Source: Agapanthus africanus (lineage: Eukaryota; Streptophyta; Magnoliopsida; Asparagales; Amaryllidaceae). Taken from it: DNA of 64,000 bases. The notes below the pieces were generated by a model that was given only the letters and a program-made list of their open reading frames with translations, had not been told where the DNA came from and searched no databases. Where the stretch lies: positions 260,610,867-260,674,866 of the forward strand of contig CM057342.1 of assembly GCA_030015575.1 (NCBI GenBank). Reading direction: 5' to 3'. Made by a program: the position numbers and the translations under genes. This document shows, piece by piece, positions 48,527-60,060 of the stretch (position 1 is the stretch's first letter; each line of letters opens with the position of its first letter).

Positions 48527-48535
48527 ATCTCCCAC
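48527..48535 (-). other. Polypurine tract, array body 2
   Basis: ATCTCCCAC on the plus strand (GTGGGAGAT on the minus strand) next to the LTR end; the equivalent in body 1 is 40386-40394. Confidence 0.8.
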
Positions 48536-49119
48536 TTGCACTAGGGCCATCTGACAGCAGTGGTTGTAGTATCTCATACTCAACCATCCCATAAAAGTCT
48601 CTCTTTGGGAAAAGGCCTTTGTGAGTAGATCCGCCGTGCTGTCCTCTGAGTCTACTCTCCTAACCTCGATCACCCTGGAGATCAACCATCTCCATGATCA
48701 GGTGATACTGCCTTAGAATATGTCTGGATCACTGATGGGACGGACGTTCCTTGGCATAAGCCACAACTCTATTGTCACACAATGGGAGGAACTAAGTTCA
48801 TCTCATGAACAAATATACATCCAGACTACTTCTTTGGTAGCATCTTAAGTAGCGATGTATCCTGCCTTTATCGTCTAGTTAGCCACGGTATCTAGCTTGG
48901 AACTCTTCCAACATACCGTCCCTTTACTGAGGGTAAAGACAATGCCTGTGATTGACATTCAGTCGTCCTTATCACCCTGGAACCCTTCCAGTGATTCTCC
49001 CCAGGATCGGTTGATACCATCTCACTACAACTAGTGAGAATCCTAACATCCAATTAGATCTATCTCATAGATCCAAAACCCAGGATTTAGGAGGTATCAA
49101 TTTGATCCTATATGGAGAA

Positions 49120-49588
49120 TCATTGTGATAAGCGGAGATTGACCGAACGTAGCATAGGAAACTCCTTCCCCATCAAGAGCATGTCATCCACGTACTCTAC
49201 GAGGATCGTCACTATACTCCCTACTACGTTTTTGTTTATACATGGTTCATCTACTATTTTGATGATGTCAAACTTTTTGACTAACTCATCAAAACAGATG
49301 TTCCAACTCCGCGATACCTGTTTTATCCTATAAAGCATCTTATACACGTTTCCGCTGCTCCCACTGTCTACGAAGCCCTCTGGCTGTGTACTTATGGACG
49401 TTTTCTTCTAAAACATCATTTAGAAAAGCAGTCATGGCACCCAACCACCAGATATCGTAGTCATGGTATGTAGCCGTGGCAAGTAGGATCTGGATAGACT
49501 TAAGCATAGCCATTTGAAAAGGTTTCATCATTATCCACGCCTGGTCGATGACGAAAAGCTTTAACAAGTCTAGCTTTGAAAGTCTCAA
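49120..49588 (-). pseudogene. Array body 2: reverse transcriptase pseudogene
   Basis: 49588-49340 contains WWLGAMTAFLND (motif A Asp lost), stopping after RKRV. 49347-49120 contains YRIKQVSRSWNICFD and YVDDMLLMGKE. The layout and defects are as in body 1, with a few substitutions such as T for A in motif A. Confidence 0.85.
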
Positions 49589-49779
49589 CTTTTCAATCTA
49601 CACCAAGTAATCTTCTCAAGATATACTTGCTCCTGATGGGGATTTAACCCTTCAGATAAAGCAACCAAAGTCCATACTTTGTTGGTGTATAAGGATTCCA
49701 TCTCAGATCGCTAAGCATCCAGCCATTCTTACAGAGTCTCACTCCTGAGGGCCAGGTCGAAACTAGTTGGGTCATCATC

Positions 49780-49998
49780 TCATGATGCAATCCTCGCTCC
49801 CACTGTTATAGAGAAACAGAAGTATCTCTCAGGTGGGTGAGGAACCCTACTAGATCGGCGGAGAGGCTGAGGTTCATCGGTGTCTATTGAATCCTCTGGT
49901 TCTACCAAATCATTTGGTGTAGTTTGCATAGCTGGAACCTTTCCAGTTCTACATAACTGACCTTGCCTTGAGCATGTTCGGATTTTGCTTTTAGACAT
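49780..49998 (-). pseudogene. Array body 2: integrase C-terminus and connector
   Basis: A 72-aa frame, MSKSKIRTCSRQG to PPERYFCFSITVGARIAS, matches body 1 at 41857-41639 with one visible S to C change. Confidence 0.65.
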
Positions 49999-50408
49999 AG
50001 GCCGGACAACCCCAAATCTTAACCAACTTAAGATATGGGCTCTTCCCTTTCCATATCACATATGAAGCGGTAGGCAACTGATTTGATTGGAACCGAATTC
50101 AATTGGTATGCAGCTTCTCAAGCGCATAACTCCCAAAAGGAAATAGGTAACTCAGTAGTACTCATCATAGAGCACACCTTATCATATAGGGTGTGATTGC
50201 TCCGCCCCGATATACCATCGTGCTATGGTGTATACGGAGGAGTAATGCTGAGAGAGAATCTCATTCTCCTTTAGAATAGTCCAAGAATTCCGTGCTCAAG
50301 TATTCTCCTCCATGATCTCATCATAGGACATAATACTTATACCCGTATTTTGGTTCTCTACTTCTCGCTTATATTCTGTGAATATCTCAAAAGGTTCGGA
50401 CTCATGTT

Positions 50409-50810
50409 TCAACGGGAACATATGACTGAATCTTGAGAGATTATCAGAGAATGTAACGAAGTACAAAGAACCGGTCTTGGCATGTGTAGACTGGGGACCT
50501 TACATACATCAACATGTATCAATCCCAAGAGTTTACTAACTCTTTCTCTGTTTCCAGTAAACGGAGCTATGGTCATCTTATCTTTGTGACATGACTGACA
50601 AGTTTCACAAGATGTAAATTCAAACTGATTTAAATATGCATCTATGTGCAACTTAGCTAGTCGGGTCGCATTGATATGACCTAGTCTACAATACCTCAAG
50701 AAGGATCCGTTCATTTCTGAACTCTTCCTCTTGTGTGTGTTCCGTATACCAAGAACTGTTGTTTGATTTAGAACATCAATGCTTTTAGATAACGTGCCTG
50801 AACCGATCAA
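50409..50810 (-). pseudogene. Array body 2: GAG-pre-integrase and integrase core pseudogene
   Basis: The 133-aa frame differs from body 1 (42669-42268) by one residue near the end. It has the same YCRLGH change, so the His loss predates the tandem duplication. Confidence 0.8.
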
Positions 50811-50934
50811 CTTTTGATATAGGAAATGTTCAAAACATTATCCAACAATACAAAATTATATCCTTTCTTTACTAATAAAGAGACTGATATGATTTTGTAT
50901 ATCAGGTTCGGTATCTAATAACATTCGTTCAGAA

Positions 50935-51361
50935 TCAATGTATTGGTAATACAGGGTGACAGTGACCGACAGACTTGGCTGCAACTCTTGCCCCATTTTC
51001 TGCCTCATGAAACTTATCACCCGTTCTCAGTTCTCTACCTTTCTGTAACCCTATGTAACAGATTACATATCTGGGATCCTGATCCGGTATCAGATACCCA
51101 GGACGTAGAGAACATAGAGAAACAGTTCTTTGTAACGAACACACCCGAAGATGATGCATCAGCATGCACTCTCTTCGTTTGGGCGGTACGGGAAATCTGG
51201 TATTCCCCAATTTCCTGCTCTGTCTTATAACAATTATAAGTTGGAGCGGGACCAACGTTCCCCAGCTCAGTATAACAAGCGAGTTCGGTCAATACATCCG
51301 TATTATTATCTTGATTAAGACGTGATATGGTCGCTACCTGGAGAGAGAGAGAAGAAAACAC
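50935..51361 (-). pseudogene. Array body 2: protease-region pseudogene
   Basis: Frame 51361-51035 has STSWVSDTGSGSQICN with DTG intact. The second half is in the frame of 51255-50935. Compared with body 1 it keeps the older state at the catalytic Gly and at ICN. Confidence 0.8.
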
Positions 51362-51365
51362 TCAG

Positions 51366-54300
51366 CGTGCGCTCTTGTAAGATCAGATTGGTTATTATTT
51401 TATCTAATCAGGATGGCTCCCACTGTTTTTTATCAAATCTTCCTTCAAACCCTAAAAGGAAAGACTAGCCGGGATTAATTAAACACTACAAGTTCGCCAA
51501 TTTTTCAGCCAGGCCAGTGTCGGTACTTTGAGGGAGGTCCCCTGTGCTTTCGCACGAACCTAATTAATGTAAACCTCGTTTTCCCAGAGGCGTAACCCCG
51601 TTGACACCTTTCTAGACACCTACTTGATCGGCTAACTGTAATGTGTAAAACTCTCCCAGGAGTAACTCTTACTCGCAGCGGGTATCGAGATCCAACTATC
51701 TCATAGAAGGTATGTAATCTCATTGCAAATTTCAACATTTGAAATTCCCGATAATTTTGCCCCTAGCGTCCTATGACCTTGACGCAGGCCAACAAACCAT
51801 AGTGCGCTAGTCAAGTTCAACCCGTCATTTTTTGATTGAATTAAACCCACCCGCACGACCCTTGACGCAGGCCAACAAAGTTGCACGACTACCCTAATCC
51901 AATCTGCATCATATGCATAAGCAGATAAATACTAGTTAGCTACTGCACACTACGCCTTGACGCAGGCCAACAAACGTAGCACGAATACTAACTACCACTT
52001 ATCTGAAATGACGGAGGGCTACGACAGGTTTTTCTGAAAACCTATTGCGTAATGAACTTGATATCGTTGTAGAATCAAATGATTTTAAAATGGAGTGTTT
52101 TTGAGGCTTTTCTAGTTTTGCTAAAGGAGTCACTCCCGGTGAAGGGATCGTCGGTCCTTTCCTCGTCGAATGAGGTGCGGGATATATCATATATATCACT
52201 GTGCAAAGCAAAAACTCTTAAAAGCAATCAGAAAACAAACCGAGTGTGTAGTATCTGCCAGTTATTGCTAAAGGAGTCACTCCCGGTGAAGGGATCTCGG
52301 TCCTTTCCTCATCGAATAAGGTGCAGGATATATCACATATACCTCTGTGAAAAGCAAGAACTGTAGTTACCTGTTTTATTTTGAAATTCGATTCTACAAC
52401 ATCTTTAGGTTTCTTTTATTTCATTAATCACATTAATGAAGTCCCATCATTTAAGTTACCTAAATATCACAGATAAATACGACGTACACTTATGCCATCC
52501 GCATTCGCCTCGATGTCCCTTCGTGCACCGTTAGGTTAGGTAACTAACGGCAGAGCGGGGCAGGGCTAGCTTGGGTGTAAAACATAAGTAACTTCTATAT
52601 AATATATCATATATACTATATATAGTATCTATCACAGAACATCACATGTATCGCAGCAGAAGAATCATATGAAATATTGGATATACTAGGACGTCCGTGT
52701 TTTTAATACGAGCCAGTATAAAACACGGATTCCACGGTCGTGATGAATAGCCAAACCCACACCCCTAGACCCTTACGAGAGCGGCAAGCAACCCTACCAA
52801 TTCTAGAGTTAGGAGACCCGGACTCGACTCCTCGAATTGGTCTCCCACTGGACCCTACAACCCGGTTACTTGTACCCTCCTCCTTGGGTCTATCCTAGTG
52901 CGGAAAAGTAAAAAATAAACAAATGGTGACATCATCCGCAACCTGGAAGTGCCCCAATAAAAGAATATTACATACAAGTTTTTACATGAATGAAAATGAA
53001 AACACTCATCTCACATAAAAAACCCCGGCTATTCAAACACGACGATCCAATATAACATATCCAGCAACACTTAACATCACATGTCATCAACGTAAGTAAA
53101 TATGCGCATCCCAATTGTCGTTGACATATAGTAACGAAACCGGCAATAGCACATATTACACTTACGGTCACAGAAAAGAAAATGTAAAACTACAACAGTT
53201 GGAATCCGCAATCTGCATAGACATCGCATGCCTAATCAAATGAATACCTTAGACATCACATGCCTAACAATTATAAACCCCGCATTTTAGTCTCATTATC
53301 GAAAACACTTTTCTATATCAAGTCGGGTAATTCAACAAGATTCCCGACATCCTGATCGAATGTTCGTCGCAAACTTTAGTAGGCGGCCGCACCCCCGATA
53401 CCGTCGACGAAGTGCACCAAGGCGGAACACCGCTACCGCGAGAACCCGAACGGATGCTTTCGGCGACGGGGTTCTCCTACAGTCACTTGGTCGGGGTTAT
53501 GGGGTGAGGCTGTCTATTAAATTTACCCGGCGAGTATCCGCGTACGCTACGTGATTGCGACGGACTTTTGATCACATCAAAATTCCGTGGCAACCGATCA
53601 AGTGAGACTAAAGTGCTATGTTTATAACATTCATTCAGTTATCTCATAACTACTTGTGAATTCCAATTATTGTATCCCATTCTAGATAAATAGAAAATGT
53701 TAAACTTTCCGATCGGACAATCGAACACCCAAGTTTTCCCGAAACAGATCAACACTTGAAATAAGTTTAAAAACATTCACTTCGTGCCTCAGTACCAACG
53801 GTCCAGCCGTAGAAGGGTCAAGCCAACGCCTCACATGTGGCACGCCGTACTGCCCCAAACCCGAAGGTTCAAAGGGCAGCTCAAGACGGTCACATAATCG
53901 AGTTAAGGTTTGTTGTCTTCTAGAGGGACCATCGCGTTACTTGCATTACTTGGAACGTCCTTAAACCACAGAAAAATCCAACACTTGGAAATTTTCCGGC
54001 AGGGGAAAAGATGGGTATTTATATCCGGTCGAACTTTTTAACATATTCTAAAATATCCGGAAAGCCACATAGACAAAATTAGACAATCCGATCGAAACAC
54101 CGAGTCCCCAATACAACCCAAAAAACTCAACTCTTGAGTTCAGAAAAAAATATCCCAGGAAAACCAACACTGCAAAATAGGAATTACTGTGCAAAATTCA
54201 ATGGGAGAAGAGACAAAATGGCCGCGGAACCGCCGCATTAGCATGCTAATGCCGCGGTTCCGCCGTACTTTAGACAGATCATTAGGTAATTTTTGCACCG

Positions 54301-54453
54301 TAATTCTTAGAATTTCCTGCTGAATTTTCTGCATATTTTTAATATGGAAAAAACCCAATTTTTGGAAAAAGTCCAGAGAGCAAATTTGTGTTAGGGTTTC
54401 GGTTTAATCGGACTTCTAACTCCGTCTACGCATCGCCTAAGGCTCTAGCTAGT
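51366..54453 (-). other. Array body 2: Copia non-coding leader
   Basis: Same content as 43225-46312 at an offset of about 8141 bp, with the hairpin at 54224-54263. No gag frame is seen. Confidence 0.7.
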
Positions 54454-54464
54454 CTCTGATACCA
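54454..54464 (-). other. Primer-binding site, array body 2
   Basis: The minus strand reads TGGTATCAGAG, one base inside the LTR at 54466. Confidence 0.85.
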
Positions 54465-54465
54465 C

Positions 54466-56669
54466 TGTAGGGTTCCTAGGCACACTAATGAGGTCTCACA
54501 AGGCATCAACCATGCCAATTTATAATTTTACAAGTGCCGAGAAACCCTAATACGGATCGTTAACTAGAATTTTAGGCGAAAACTAAACCAGTTAACAACT
54601 TAACTACGAGTAAACGGAAATACAACCTTTGTAGATCCGGTGCTCCACCTCCATAGCTCCGTGATGATGTCTCCTCGCTGCGATCATCGGATCCCGGGCT
54701 CTAGCATCGGCTTTATCGGAGAATGGACGGGCTAGGTCATCGACTACGATGCCGAAGATGATCTACGTCGAGGCATCACAAGATCAAGCTCCACCTTCAC
54801 CAAGCCATGAAAACTTGTGAAGGAAACACCCTATACTACTTGGCAAGGGGTAGAGGATGATGAAATAGGAGGTGGGTTCACTTTAGATTTGGATTTCTCA
54901 CTCTTTTTCATCAATCACCATTGATGGAAACTAGGTTTTCATCCTTTTTGAAAAAGAAGAAGATGATGAATATTATGATAAGTTATTTTCAAAATAGAAA
55001 ATAAATGAATACTTATCATAATCCAACCATGGTCAAGTGTAGAGAATGAACTAGGGTTTAGTGGAATGGTTAGGGTTAAGCATGAGACAAATATGGTCAC
55101 TTAGTCAAAACTTCATGAAGCTTCAACTAGCATCCAAAGAAAGCCACCATTCATTTATTTTCCAAAATAAATAAACAAAATAAATAAATGATAAAGAAAA
55201 AGAAAACCCTAACCATTACACAACCATGGTTTAAACTTTACACAAACTCAAGTTAGCTTGTATCATCAAACATGACACAAACTTGTGTACAAAAGTATAT
55301 CACATATACATTGTGCACTTTAAGTGAGAAAATCCCTTTAAAATGAACCAATACTAGTTAATGCAAAGTAATATATCAAATATATAATTATGCATTAAAT
55401 CATTAAATCAACACTTGATTCAATGATCCGGTCATGTCGCACACAACCGACTAGTATACAATGTATCGTTTTATCGAATCAATCCTTGATTCGATAACTA
55501 GGTTTTATCGCATATAACCATTCGACACATTCATCGCGAGAATGAAATACGGTATCACATACACGCATTATTCTCGGTCCCGCACATATCTCATATGCGC
55601 TCCTATTTCGTTTCGCTTGAGCCAGGAAACCTCTGTGTAGGACTCTAAAGACTCGTCAATACGCCGGCAGCAGGTGATGATCATATCAAACACCCACAAG
55701 CCGCAAGCGGTCTGCTAAACGTAACGGCCACCCGGGTATTGAGCGATGAGAAGATCGACGAGCAAGCCCGCTCACACTCCTGTGAATCCAACCAGTAACA
55801 CTTACCGTACAGTCCGGTCTGATCGTCTGATATGTCGCATATCTCGCCTAGGGGTGGTAAACGTCAGACCCCAATAGCTTGATAAGTCGTGTCGATATGA
55901 GGTCTATAACAGTTCGAGAAACTACAGGTAACACTTACCAGTAAATCTCAGCAACCCTGGCCAGGGATTTCCGGTTATAGCCAATCGAACACAGCGCAAC
56001 ATCAACTCCCTATACCGGGAGAGACGAATCCCCTCCTATCGCTTATTGCCTCCATGTGACTCGGGACTGTACCCAAAAACCACCGTTTTGCATGCCCTCT
56101 TGGACGTGGTAAGGTGGAAATCAAAGCACAGTGGGAATCACACAAGACTCTATAATGATCTCGGGTCAACAGACTACTCTGTACCAGTGTCACCAGAGAA
56201 CTGCCATCTGACGTAAGGTATAATACCATCTGGGAGTTCTCGGCGAGTCCGTCCAGTGTACCCAGTCTCCACTGAGCACCCGTATATCATCTCTGATGTC
56301 AAACACCAATGGATATGGAATCATCCATCGCCCATCTGTATGGGTCGAGAAGGCATACGCTAGTCTACTCTGGTATATCGATGCCCCGTCTCGATATACC
56401 CACGACTAGGGACTTTGAAGGATGTACTTATGGACTACCATGTCCCCACTAGTATGATCCACATCATAGTCCAGATAGTCAAGTACACATCCTAAGGGCT
56501 TTACCAACATGTAACAGAGAGACAATCAGTGTACACGTTAAGGTAAAGATCAACCAGATAGCATACTATCATGTCGAGCAAGAAAGTCCTCCCTATATAT
56601 GTCCAAGCATCCACTACAATATACATCCTATGTATAGTAATGGCCTCTAGGGCATACATATAACTAACT
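54466..56669 (-). repeat. Array LTR 3 (2204 bp, upstream end of the array)
   Basis: It is closely similar to LTRs 1 and 2. The last plus-strand base is T instead of A, and it is followed by the GAAAG duplication (56670-56674). Confidence 0.95.
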
Positions 56670-56674
56670 GAAAG

Positions 56675-57350
56675 TACCGTCGAAATTTCTCAAATTGGAC
56701 GAAAATATAAGAGGATGTAAGATTTGAGTCTTGTTGCATTCGTAACATGTCAAAACTGGACAAATCCGACAATTACTGTATGTCAAATCCCCTCGTCAAA
56801 TACTGCACATACGTTTGAAAAAATTGAACATGGCGCTCAACTCTCACAAACATATAATGTGATCCTAACAATTCGACGCGAAAAATATTTGACATACATC
56901 AATTGTTAGATGGGAAACTATAGGTCGATCATAAACAAATTTAAGACCTTTCGATTTTAAACTTACTAATTAAATGAAAACATACAAGCCTAGTTACGTT
57001 TCTAATCAAAATTTTAAGGTATCCCTCAACTTTCTATTTAATCGTTTTTTAATCAGGGTCTCGGTTCACTGTTATCTGGTCTTAATTAAGATTTCTTAAT
57101 TAATATAATTATTGTTATAAGTTAATTAGTGTTAATTCTTCTTAATCGGTGTGATTTTATTTTGATTTATGCATCTACTATATTTTAATTGGTATTAAAG
57201 AATTTGATTTTTATTTTAATTTGGTTTATAAATTATGCTGCAATTAAAAAATTTATGCAATAAATCATAAGCAACAAGATATCAAATTATTAAGTTTACA
57301 AAATAAAAGATATCAAATCATTAATAAATTTAAAGAATACAAGTTAGAAC
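56675..57350 (-). other. Right-hand continuation of the CACTA element, then AT-rich DNA
   Basis: The first ~100 bp carry TCGAAATTTCTCAAATTGGACGAAAAT and AGGATGTAAGATTTGAG stretches that are inverted, diverged copies of 38040-38130. The rest (56780-57350) is AT-rich with no frame I trust. The CACTA right terminus should lie here or nearby, but I could not find an inverted CACTACAAGAAAA end. Confidence 0.5.
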
Positions 57351-57384
57351 TTTGGATGAATAAATTTTTGAAATATTTCTTATG

Positions 57385-57462
57385 CAGACGTGCACGCGCA
57401 CACACACATACACTCTCACACACTCATATATACGCACGCGCACTCAAACACTTATACATACA

Positions 57463-57510
<48 letters not shown>

Positions 57511-57650
57511 ATCTAAAACTCATCCATCTTACCCTAAATTACCAAATTTCTATTTCAATTTTTCATATATTTTCAATTCTAAAACTCATCTTACCCTAAA
57601 TTACCAAATTACCAAATTTTCTAATTCAATTTTTCATATGTTTTCAATTT
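57385..57650. repeat. CA and CT microsatellites followed by a ~65-bp duplicated AT-rich unit
   Basis: CA-rich imperfect repeats lie at 57395-57460, a CT run at about 57464-57490 and a CA run at 57490-57510. CTAAAACTCAT...TTTTCAATT then occurs twice (from about 57513 and 57579). Open frames over this stretch are Ser/Leu/His low-complexity products of the repeats. Confidence 0.9.
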
Positions 57651-58059
57651 CTCAATTATATTTCAATGATAAAACCCATCAATGTCAAAATCACAAAAAA
57701 ATTCAAACCTCAATTTCATAATTCCATGATTTCATAATCCTAAACCCATCATCTTACAAATGATTCAATTTTGTGAAATTACTAATCAACTAATTTCAAA
57801 ATTTAATAATTTAATTGAAAAAATTAGGGTTAGGAGGAGAAACCACTAATCTTGATCGGATTTGGAAAAGAAAAAAGGTATAGCAAGCTCCAACAACAAC
57901 AAATCAAACTATAACACCTACAAGAAAAAAATTGCAATAGGTTTGATAAATTTTTTTAAAAAATTGATGATATGGAGGATTGGGAATTTACCTTCATGGG
58001 TTGATGGGGAAAAATAAGGAGGAGAAGAAGACAGCTCGTGGGTGTAATCTGATCGAAAA
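57651..58059. other. AT-rich intergenic DNA
   Basis: No gene is seen. At 57916 CACCTACAAGAAAAAAA resembles a CACTA terminal sequence (CACTACAAGAAAA) and precedes the palindromes at 58060-58177, but no partner end was found. Confidence 0.35.
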
Positions 58060-58177
58060 ATTAGTGACCGTTTTAAATGGTCACTAATGTTTTGGAAACG
58101 GTCGCCAATGCATAGGCGACCGTTTATTCAGGACCATATAAATGATACGGTCTCTAATACCACATTAGCGACCGTAT
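58060..58177. repeat. Three consecutive perfect or near-perfect palindromes built on GCGACCGT
   Basis: ATTAGTGACC/GGTCACTAAT (58060-58088), AAACGGTCGCC/GGCGACCGTTT (58096-58125) and ATACGGTCTCTAAT/ATTAGCGACCGTAT (58145-58177, one mismatch). Further AACGGTCG units follow at about 58198. The style is that of CACTA subterminal repeats. Confidence 0.7.
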
Positions 58178-58250
58178 AAATTATTACAGTCCCTAATAAA
58201 CGGTCGATAAAGCGTACAGTTTCTACTAATGGCGTGATGTATATGCTGCA

Positions 58251-58380
58251 ATTTGAGGGGGAGTGTTATGATGATATATGATGTAATGGACGGTTACGAT
58301 GTATTTGGGGTATATTTATAATAAGTTATGATACCTATATAAAGTGATGATGGATTAGGGTTTACCTATCGTAACAATTA
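58251..58380 (+). mobile_element. Relic of a second Copia family: polypurine tract and start of LTR
   Basis: A TTTGAGGGGGAG tract (58252-58263) is followed at 58264 by TGTTATGATGATATATG, then TATATAAAG (58336 region) and TTAGGGTTT. This is the usual layout of the 3-prime end of short-LTR plant Copia elements. The end of the LTR is unclear and no second LTR is visible. It is unrelated to the 2.2-kb-LTR family above. Confidence 0.45.
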
Positions 58381-58383
58381 TTC

Positions 58384-58420
58384 TCCTAAATACCCCTCCC
58401 CCTCCCCCTCCCCCTCCCCC
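58384..58420. repeat. CCCCCT microsatellite
   Basis: Four and a half units of the hexamer, giving poly-Gly on the complement. Confidence 0.9.
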
Positions 58421-60060
58421 AACAAACTTTAAGTTGATGGCCCTTTTTGGGCAAAAAGCCCATAAGCATTTGGAGGTGGGAGGGACCCTAGGTCCGTCGG
58501 AAATCGTTTCATATATTTGGTTGTAAATTTTGCCTGCCATTATGGGGATTCCAACCTAGGACTTCCCATCCAATGAGAGAGTGTTTTTGTCGTCCGATCT
58601 AAGGCTCTTAACATATCGCTTTCCTTTGTATTTATAGTTTTTTGTCCTTGCAAGTAGTTGGTGAACTCTAAGACAAAAGAACACTAATGCCATATGTATA
58701 GTTTGTTGCTGTGGTTGTTGGCAACCAAGGGCTCTAATGCCATCAAGACCCTGTGGATGTAGTTGTATTGTAGTCGTCACAGCTGAGATGGCTATACTTG
58801 ATACCAGTGCCACCATTGTTTCTAATGGTTGGCAATTGATAGCAAGCTTTATCTCTTCTTCCAAAATTCATACTGCCTCGAAATTAGAACCACCCTCCAA
58901 ATTTCATCCTTCCAAAAGCTCTCAATCATACATAGAAGGCTGTGAAGACGGAGAGAGAGAGAGAGATTTTAGTATAAGATGTAAACGAGAGAAAAGCCGC
59001 TAAAATGATGTCAAATGTCAACCATTCATTGCTTCAATTTTATTTTTTGAATAATAGACTGTGACTTGATCCAAGTAGGGTTTGAACACCAGACCTCCTC
59101 CTCAATTGCAAAAAGGGTTCTTCTATCATTTTATCACCAAACAAGGTTTGCGTGATGTGCTCGTTTGAAAGAGATGATTCGAAATGAAGATATAACATTT
59201 ACGATATTTGCTTCAAGGTAGTGGAATAAAGAATTCTTTATATGAAAAGTAGCTTAAGGAAATATTAGGACAATTTGTTCTTCCAAGATTATCGTTTATT
59301 TTATGATATTCGAGAAAATCAAACGAGTCAACTTAATTTAACATTTTTTTAGGACCTGATGTGTATATTGATCCAAAAGAAAAATTGACATCTTTTTCAA
59401 CAAGGAAAAAAACTATGCACAACTTCAAACAAATTTGAATCTTCTCCACCAATAAAATTCATTAAAGACTGGTAATCCAACTACTCTGCACAGCTCATCT
59501 TGATCGTTTGAAGAACAATTCTCAGTTGTCTCGTCTAATCTAAAGATTATATCTTCGGCTTTCTGAATTATTTTCATTGTTTCACAAACAATACAAATTA
59601 ATTTCTTAGGGTGTAAACCCATCTAATTGTACATATCAAATGACACTTTATTTTCTATCTAATTGTTTGTTTTGTTAAAATTATGATCCCTCTCTAAATA
59701 ATGTGTATGAAAGACATTTTATCTCTTGGCTCATTTTGCTCTCTAAGAACAGCTGGATCTTAAATCCTCAAACTTCCTACCCGAATTAAAAATATAGAGT
59801 CCAATCTTTTGGGTCTTGGATTACTTAGAAAAACAACAAATCAGTTCAAGCTCTCTTAGCTGAGTTTTAATTCTTAAAAACAAAACGATATATGTTGTTT
59901 TCAATGTTTATTTAGAACTGAAAATTAAATCTAGTCCTTTTCCATTTTTATTTAGTTTATCATGATCTAATATCTCTCATCAATTTTCTGAGGGGACTCT
60001 TTCTACATGCCCAAGGATCCGGAAATGTTATTTTAATCATATTCGGTAAATATACACTGC
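58421..60060. other. Intergenic DNA without a recognisable gene
   Basis: Opposed open frames at 58556-58864 (minus) and 58737-59003 (plus) overlap each other and match no family I recognise. There is a short GA repeat at 58951-58966. The remainder is AT-rich with frames under 70 codons. Confidence 0.5.

Larger units (their letters stand above)
38182..56669 (-). mobile_element. Tandem Copia array: three LTRs, two bodies, duplication GAAAG
   Basis: LTRs lie at 38182-40385, 46325-48526 and 54466-56669. Bodies lie at 40386-46324 and 48527-54465 (5939 bp each). The period is about 8141-8143 bp. GAAAG precedes 38182 (38177-38181) and follows 56669 (56670-56674), and no duplication flanks the middle LTR, so the array is one insertion later expanded. 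The bodies differ by roughly 1 percent by eye. The last LTR has lost its terminal A (AACT instead of AACA at 56669). Confidence 0.95.

Noticed and set aside
16197..56669. Possibility that one Copia body is still autonomous
   Set aside because: Every body lacks gag, has a frameshifted pol and lacks the RT motif A aspartate.
57356..57721. Ser/Leu/His-rich open frames
   Set aside because: They arise from CT and CA microsatellites.
57916..57932. CACCTACAAGAAAAAAA considered as a CACTA terminus
   Set aside because: It differs from the CACTA consensus at the critical fourth position and has no partner end or 3-bp duplication; kept only as a note next to the palindromes.
58556..59003. Two overlapping opposed frames of about 90-100 codons
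   Set aside because: No recognised domain, biased composition and mutual overlap; nothing favours either strand.
59068..59110. A GTTTGAACACC stretch resembling an inverted tRNA B box, considered as a SINE or tRNA
   Set aside because: No A box at the proper distance and no cloverleaf; insufficient for a call.
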